In this document: in pieces, positions 31,623 through 37,235 of the stretch
How the letters are laid out: each line of letters opens with the position of its first letter
Position numbering within the stretch: position 1 is the first letter of the stretch
Assembly (NCBI GenBank): GCA_030770425.1
Contig: JASJFT010000322.1
Coordinates: forward strand, 1-37,235
DNA length: 37,235 bases
Source: Darksidea phi
Lineage: Eukaryota > Ascomycota > Dothideomycetes > Pleosporales > Lentitheciaceae
Direction: 5' to 3'
Program-made: the position numbers and the translations under genes
Notes under the pieces: model-generated
What the model was told of the DNA's origin: nothing
The model's input: the letters and a program-made list of their open reading frames with translations, nothing else
The model's database searches: none

Positions 31623-31760
31623 ATATATATTAAAACTATGTTTAGCCTATAGTATCCTTATCCTTAAGGATAAAAAAAGTAATTTTTCCCTATTAAGGAT
31701 AAGGACAAAAGAGATAAATTACCCCTATCAAAGATAAGGGCATTTTTCTATAGTATGAGG
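31623..31760. repeat. AT-rich palindromic island
   Basis: It holds a perfect 16-bp palindrome TTATCCTTAAGGATAA (31658-31673) and further repeats of the AAGGATAAGG motif, including a pair in direct orientation near 31697-31706 and 31730-31739. It starts where the repeat copy 31409-31622 stops, as if inserted there. Confidence 0.7.
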
Positions 31761-31833
31761 TAGTGTCGCTTCAAGAGTCTTAAGAAGCTATTCTTGCACT
31801 TAGGCACAAACACTTACCGTAAATAGACACTGC

Positions 31834-31868
31834 GTGGTCGACGTGGTCGACGTGGTCGACGTGGTCGA
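31834..31868. repeat. 9-bp tandem repeat (GTGGTCGAC), four units
   Basis: Units at 31834-31842, 31843-31851 and 31852-31860 are identical; the fourth lacks the final C. Each junction makes a SalI-type GTCGAC palindrome. Confidence 0.9.
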
Positions 31869-32595
31869 ATTGGCGCTAACTGGATCCCGTAGTATCTCGC
31901 AGGATAGACTTCAGAGAAGCTTTTTGAGTGCTAATGTGTGTGGCTTCGGAAACATCATTTGAATGCTGACATGATACTATTTCTCTTGGGCTCGGCAATT
32001 CAAATTCTACGCCCGAGAACCACATGTCAGTCAAGTGAGATGCGACAGGGGCCTACGGGTGGAGATGGTAGTTTCGTGCTCAGTTGTTTCGCGATAGATT
32101 TATCCACAATGGTGGTATAGAATGTCCGAGCGCTCCAGCATGTGGCGTTATCTTATTGCAAAGAGCGACTATTGTCTCGAAAAACCAACAATAATCCTAT
32201 GTTTTCGTTTGTGAGAGAGGTGTTAATTGAACCCGATTAGCCCTAATCTGCACTATATATCGAGCACCGTTACCCGCCTAAGAATTCGTATGTCGAGGTT
32301 GCTCAGCGCGCCATAATACAGCCATTTCGACTCAAACGGTTCTCTATTAAGAGCCGGTGGTGGTAGAGTTGAGAACGAGCAACCACTGTCTTTACTATAG
32401 GAGGTGTACCATGTGCCATCCGCCATGTCCTTAAACACTGATCAATCATGCTTTGTACCTTGCCCAGTGCCATTGCAGTTGCAGGGCTTTACTGGCTCCA
32501 CAACCACTTCAATGGCCCGCTCATCTGTGACTATATTGCCGCGCAACTTTCCGATTACGGATAGATCTAAGGGAACTAGCGTAGCAAAGTATAGC
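31869..32595. other. intergenic, nothing recognised
   Basis: Downstream flank of the CorA-like pseudogene; short frames only. Confidence 0.4.
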
Positions 32596-35210
32596 TCAGG
32601 CTGGGGAATCGTTCTTGCTCCGAGAGGCCGCTGGGCGGCTGGGCGGTAGTTCTGACTGCTCCTTTGCTGTTCCTTCCTCCTGCACAATCACTGCCACGGT
32701 CTTATCCTCCACTTTCCAATTTTCGTTGTTCGCTTCCCGGGCACGCATCCGGGCGAAGAAGTCCGCAATGTTTGACCTGAACGCAAAACCGAGAGCTATG
32801 CCCGAGATCACTACGCTGATCGGAACTACAGATACTGAGTCAGCACAGAGCACGCAACGCTCAAGGGGTTGGTCTGAACCTACCCATGTAGGTAAATATA
32901 CGGCGGAGTCCTACTGGGGATCCGTCGCTGAGTTCTGTGGCGTTCATACCGAAGATAGAGCTGATGAACCCCAGTGGGAGCTAAGCGACTGTGAATGAGG
33001 GCTAACTCGATCAGGAACGGGCCCATTGCCACTTACGAAGATTATCGTGATAATTGTGAACAACAAGACGATCTGGTTTTGGCGCACACTAAGTTGAGCT
33101 TGCTTCAGCTCTAATGTTTGGACGAGCTAAAAATCGAGATATTAGGCTGGAGCACTTTTCGCACTTTTAACGCTGAGATCCTGACTCACCAATTCGTTGA
33201 TCTCTTTAGTCTGCTCGCACAGCCCTTCGACATGGCCTTTGAACTTCTTGAGTTCCTTTTCCCACGTCGGCCAATCGCAAAGGCCAGTATTTTCAAGCGC
33301 ACTCATCTGAAGGTCTACGATATGGCGTATGAGGTGGAGCTCCTCATTTATATCGCGAACCTGACCAACGGCTTCAATATCCTCTTGTAGATTAAAGACG
33401 TCTTTTTGTCGTCGGCGCGTTTCCCGTGAAGCGCCTCCTTCTTTCGAGGTTCCATTTGCGTTCTTGCTTGTGTAGGATTCAGGAGAGCGTGTGGTCAAGG
33501 ATGAGCCCGGCTTCTTCTTCATTTCTAGAGCGCGAAAAAGATCTGTGCTCTTTGCCCGCTGTGCGCAAATTAGCCTACACTAAGGTATATATATTACAGG
33601 ACTTGAGAACGTACCTGTTCCGATATTGATCGCTCGAAAATGTCAATATAGCGCAGATTCGGGTCTCTAACGCTACGGTGAGTAAAAACTTGATAACTTC
33701 TCTGAATTAGACAGGAAGCAAGACGTTTCGCGTCAAGAAGCCCGTCTTGGCAACTCATCTTGACTTGCTCCAGTGCCAGGCACTCAAGATGCAGTGCGGG
33801 ACACCTGTCCTCGGGGTTCTCGCAATGGCCGCCGGGGAACCCAGTAACAAGGGTGTCTGATGCCGAAGAAGAGAAGCATTAGTTTGGCTTGCGACAGAGA
33901 ACCGATAATCGTACCCTGGTCCAAGATCCACAGCCACAGCTGATCCACAACCGTAAGGGTTAGTCCATCCTTCCCATCCTTCACCGGTCGCTTTCCCTTA
34001 GTACCACTCTTCTTCCGAACATCACGGAGGAAGCGGGTGACGACTTGATCATCGTTGCGCTCAGCAAGACTAGTGTAGGTGAAAAAGCGATTAGCGGACT
34101 CGTCTAGGCTCCGACGCGGATGATAGGCTCAGTCATTTGCCCCTCGCTGTCTCCATTCGAGTTCTTGGTTGTGCTGATCAAGCGCAGCATAGTGTAGATA
34201 TGGCATCTGTCATATGGCGTTGGGTCAGCAAGCTTCGTGTTGTAGTGTAAAATGCTTACGTAGAGAACTGTACTTGAGACGATCCTAGGCACTTCGTCCT
34301 CTTTCTCACTGCTTTCATCTTGCGGTGGGTAGAGTTCGGGAAGAAGACTTCGTAAGGCCATCTTCGACCTTTTATTGTGCTGCTTTGCCCTTGCAAGGAC
34401 CATTTTCAGCTCCTGAAGTTTCATCACTTCTGCGAAGGGGCTGGATGCCCTGTCTTGTTCGCTAAGTTGTTCACTTAAAGATGGTCTCCAAATGCCATGC
34501 TCTAAGTCTATGCACAGAGGAGGTTATCAGTAAAATCGAAATATCGTCAACCAAGCTAGTCGGAGGCAAAGGCTTATTGAAGGCAATATTGAACGCAGTT
34601 GCATCCATGAATGATGCTTCAACCGGCTTATCTTTCCAGGCGTCGCTGGCTCCAGGCGTCGTTAGCTGAGAATGAATTGTCAGCGTCGAGCGCCCGCCCT
34701 CTAGAAGGGATTGGATCTGCTCTTCGGGTGCCAGCTTGGATGAGCGCCAATCTGGGAGCATTTTCCAAGGGACATCCAACTGATCGAACCAGTGTTTGTT
34801 GCTTGACAGCACATCATACTGTTCGCTTGTGTGCACAGTCAAAAGAAAGAGTACTCCCTAGGGGACAGATCAGCGCAAATGGAATTTCGATTGTATGCTC
34901 TTACCTGGCAAGCCAACATGTCATTACCGTCTATGTGTACCCACTTGACCTTCCCAGTCCAGCCAATTCCGTCGGCGACTTCGGCCTTCTTTTGGCGCTC
35001 CTCTGCAATCTTTCGTAGAAAGTCATAATTTCCGAGTAGATGGTTCTGCAGGTTACTGCTAGAGTGATCTAAGAACTTTGTTCCGTTCCATTCTTTAATC
35101 CTCACATCAGGAAAGAGGGGCCCAGCCTCTGATGACTTTTTGTTTCTTTGCTTGAACATCTGAGCTAGCTGCTCCCCAAATACTTTTTCGAACTCTTCAC
35201 TGGACGCCAT
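32596..35210 (-). pseudogene. CorA-like gene with an FGMN motif, nine exons, two lesions
   Basis: Exons (minus): 35210-34905, 34818 to about 34480, about 34480-34260, 34206-33915, 33856-33615, 33558-33190, 33126-33037, 32980-32884, 32834-32596. Seven of the eight junctions close in phase with introns of 49-86 bp. The start is MASSEEFEKVFGEQLAQMF. Family segments include VVDQLWLWILDQDTLVTGFPGG (spliced), a coiled-coil region KELKKFKGHVEGLCEQTKEI, then TM1 VLLFTIITIIFLPLGFISS followed by IFGMN (an intact GMN) and TM2 VSVVPISVVISGIALGF. Lesions: TGA at 34129-34131 inside exon 4, after MPYLHYAALDQHNQELEW; and a frame change near 34480-34500, where no phase-compatible intron exists. The conserved splice sites suggest recent loss, or a sequencing error at one of the two points. 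Confidence 0.82.
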
Positions 35211-35259
35211 CTCAATTCTGGCTAATACAGTGCCAATCTCCAACAATATAGCCCGCTGC

Positions 35260-35961
35260 TCAACTTAACATCCGCAGTTTAACCCTCCTCAAGCATACGC
35301 TAGTAGCTTTCCTATAACGAAGTAGATAAACTCGCGAAAGTCCTAATTGCCGGTTGTATGGGAGGATCAGTGAGGAGAGGAAACGCATTGGAAGTAAATA
35401 GTGAGAGGGGCCATTGCATTCGCCCTGAAATGCGGCACGCTTTTCTTTATTATTGGCTGGATGAATCGAACATGGCCAGCTGAGGTGATTCGTAATCATG
35501 CGCAGTCCTGCAGCGTGTTGACCCATTCGGGTCCAGCCTGCATAAACCCCGGACGCGCCACAGACTTGTGCTGCCATCTCTTCGGCAGCCACGAAACTGG
35601 GGCAAGCGGGATGCAAATCTAAACTGAGCAATAATACGCGAAAAGCAAGGGTTTGGTTGAGATATACCTTACCTATGTCGTTCGGAATGGAAGGATGCAG
35701 CCTTCCATCCTTGCCAAACGAACAGAATCTTCAGCCGCTTTGTCGGACAAGCAGCCACCGAGGATAATATCTCCGCATTTGTACCTATCTCGACATTGCC
35801 GGGATCCTCATAAGCGGCAAGCTTGTCTTTGATTGCAGTCGCAGCTTCGTCGCGAGGTGCGCAAGCGAATTTCATGCCCGGACTAGGCTACCCCTCGCCT
35901 GTAGTAGAAGGTGCATTTTTTGACGCAGATATACCACACGGAATGGCAGAACCGAGGGCTC
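35260..35961 (-). pseudogene. unidentified spliced gene with one in-frame TAG
   Basis: Two exons are visible: 35961-35673 and 35623-35260. The intron 35624-35672 (GTAAGG...GCTCAG) closes in phase, and the upstream exon is preceded by a good acceptor (CTAATTCCCGGCGCTTTCACAG). Protein features: PSPGMKFACAPRDEAATAIK, DPGNVEIGTNAEILSSVA, then, after the junction, VAAEEMAAQVCGASGVYAGW. A TAG at 35888-35890 interrupts exon 1 and would come from CAG by a CpA to TpA change. The sequence looks conserved but I do not recognise the family, and the first exon(s) were not found. Confidence 0.5.
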
Positions 35962-36372
35962 CTGTGAAAGCGCCGGGAATTAGGAGATATCTGGATACGA
36001 GCTGGGATGGCACAACCACCCCCTAAGATTGTCCAGACCCTATACCCAGTGTCTATCCCCGTTCTAATTTACAAGGTTTTCAAGAGTTATCTAGGCAAAT
36101 GGGGGATAGCTATTCTGCGCAACTGAAACAGAGCAAGTGGGGGTTGGTTTTTGACGCCATATAAGTTGGTCAGATCGTTGTAGTATTCCAGAAACGATAC
36201 ACCAATGTCATTCATCAAGGCTCGCGAATTCTGCAACGAAGGGGGACAGGAACTACCTTCTCAGTTAATGTGAAGGATCACTACGATGTAACACAAGCAA
36301 GGATAGCTGACGCGGATTCCTACTCTCATGCGTACCCTATGGAAGATAGCATGGCTAACTAGGAGGTTAGAC

Positions 36373-37080
36373 GTGCTGACAGCACTGCCCTTCTTGGGAG
36401 CGATCTCGTTGATGATGGAATTGCAGACTTCGCATACAGCAGCGAGGCGATACTATGTCAATCTCTGTTTCGCTATTTCTGCGGATGTCGTCGCGTTGCG
36501 AAGGTTGATGCCCATGGTTTGTCGCTCTTTGAGGTGTACGCCCTCGTGCGCGGGAGGTACGACCGCATCCCATGCCTTGTACATGCACCACTTCGTGCAA
36601 AGCTCACCACGCAGCAATGAAAGCCAAGAGCACTGTCGGCAAAGGAGTCACCCGGCGCTCCTGCAACATGAATCACTGCACATGGCTACTGGGTCGAGCG
36701 GAATTCTCGGCTCGGTCTCTTCAGCTTGGGATGGGTTCTGAGACTGTATGATACTTACGATTATTATTCTACGTAAATCCCGTAAACCTTGTAAAGCTTG
36801 CCAAATGGCGATAACAGTCAAGAACATGGTAAACATGCAGGTCTTCGAGCTGCTTCCCAAGCTGGAAAAAAACGAGTACTCCGCTCCATCCGCATCCATG
36901 CGGAGTATTGCTGAGGCGCTCCCATGCTTATAGCGCTCTTGGCTTTCATCGCCGATCTTGGTCTCCGCGAGCTCGTATCCGACAGTGGTTACATGTATCT
37001 CCAGGGGCGCAAGCAACCATGCTCTGATTCTCAAAGGGAAAGCAGGGCTTCCCACGCTATACTGCTGCGGGCTTCGCCGT
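36373..37080 (-). CDS. unidentified membrane protein, partial spliced model
   Basis: One exon, about 37078-36759, encodes IRAWLLAPLEIHVTTVGYEL, SASAILRMDADGAEYSFF and a hydrophobic helix CMFTMFLTVIAIWQALQGL, ending at a GTAAGT donor. A 98-bp intron (36661-36758) leads in phase to exon 36660 onward, with a second helix LPTVLLAFIAAW. There an in-frame TGA (36604-36606) coincides with a good donor GTGAGC at 36608, so a second intron is more likely than a nonsense codon. The downstream exon is not fixed. No ATG was identified; the first exon may lie beyond 37080. The family is unknown. Confidence 0.45.
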
Positions 37081-37173
37081 ACTGTTCCTTAACAAAGACC
37101 TAAATCAATTGGGCCAAACAAGGACCAGTAGAACGAGCGATCTATCCTGTCTAATTAGCACTACGGTTCCAGT

Positions 37174-37217
37174 CCCCCCTAAATTAGGGGGGCCCGGCGG
37201 GGCCCTAATTAGGGCCC
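37174..37217. repeat. two nested GC/TAATTA palindromes
   Basis: The near-palindrome CCCCCCTAAATTAGGGGGG (37174-37192) is followed by the perfect 18-bp palindrome GGGCCCTAATTAGGGCCC (37200-37217). Both have the form CCCTAA/TTAGGG head to head. They may be one terminus of a transposon cut by the window edge. Confidence 0.75.
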
Positions 37218-37235
37218 AGAATGCCACGCGATTAG

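Noticed and set aside
36328..36741. 137-codon plus-strand frame
   Set aside because: Antisense to the spliced membrane-protein model, which has better splice and helix evidence.

Overview
The window reads as nuclear DNA of a filamentous ascomycete (Pezizomycotina). Genes sit on both strands without operons. Introns are short (48-98 bp) with GT...AG ends and CTAAC/CTGAC/CTAAT-like branch sites. The families seen are typically fungal: CorA-like transporters without the classical GMN, HET, NACHT and fungal STAND N-terminal domains, a Fig1 protein, a DHA2-type MFS transporter, and Fot1/pogo and Tad-like LINE elements. Many copies carry C-to-T/G-to-A transitions of the kind produced by repeat-induced point mutation (RIP). 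Gene-poor, repeat-rich sequence, a C homopolymer at the start and telomere-like palindromes at the end suggest accessory or subtelomeric DNA; that placement is inference.

Layout. 1-1.5 kb: poly-C, a 52-bp minisatellite, a relic open reading frame with seven TAG stops, and a dispersed repeat. 1.9-2.3 kb: one possible small gene. 3.8-4.4 kb: 5'-truncated LINE. 4.9-7.1 kb: seven-exon CorA-like gene. 7.3-9.4 kb: NACHT relic (-) facing a fungal STAND N-terminal-domain gene (+). 9.6-9.84 kb: TA-flanked MITE. 10.1-12.0 kb: full-length Fot1/pogo transposon with 60-bp perfect TIRs but a broken transposase. 12.3-13.2 kb: decayed STAND-type N-terminal domain joined to C2H2 zinc fingers. 13.7-18.6 kb: intact glycosyltransferase and MFS transporter genes in tandem on the minus strand. 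19.5-21.5 kb: RIP-altered repeat and hairpins. 21.5-23.0 kb: F-box/LRR-like pseudogene. 24.7-26.7 kb: HET-domain pseudogene. 26.8-27.0 kb: two repeat fragments. 27.6-30.0 kb: intact two-exon CorA-like gene. 30.4-31.3 kb: intact three-exon Fig1-like gene. 31.4-31.9 kb: repeat copy, AT-rich palindromic island, 9-bp tandem repeat. 32.6-35.2 kb: nine-exon CorA-like gene with two lesions. 35.3-37.1 kb: two unidentified spliced genes. 37.2 kb: nested palindromes.

Together the window holds a dense set of families linked to fungal self/non-self recognition or regulated cell death (NACHT, STAND N-domains, HET), three unlike CorA-like membrane proteins, and a glycosyltransferase/efflux pair that could act jointly on a small molecule. 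Roughly half of the recognisable loci are disabled, often by changes consistent with RIP (CAG/CAA or TGG to stop, CGA to TGA). The best direct evidence is a pair of repeat copies differing over one 35-bp block by 13 transitions and no transversion. I see no convincing wholly new system. The most novel observations are the STAND-N/C2H2 fusion and the concentration of recognition-type and CorA-like genes in unequal stages of decay. All gene models were spliced by eye.
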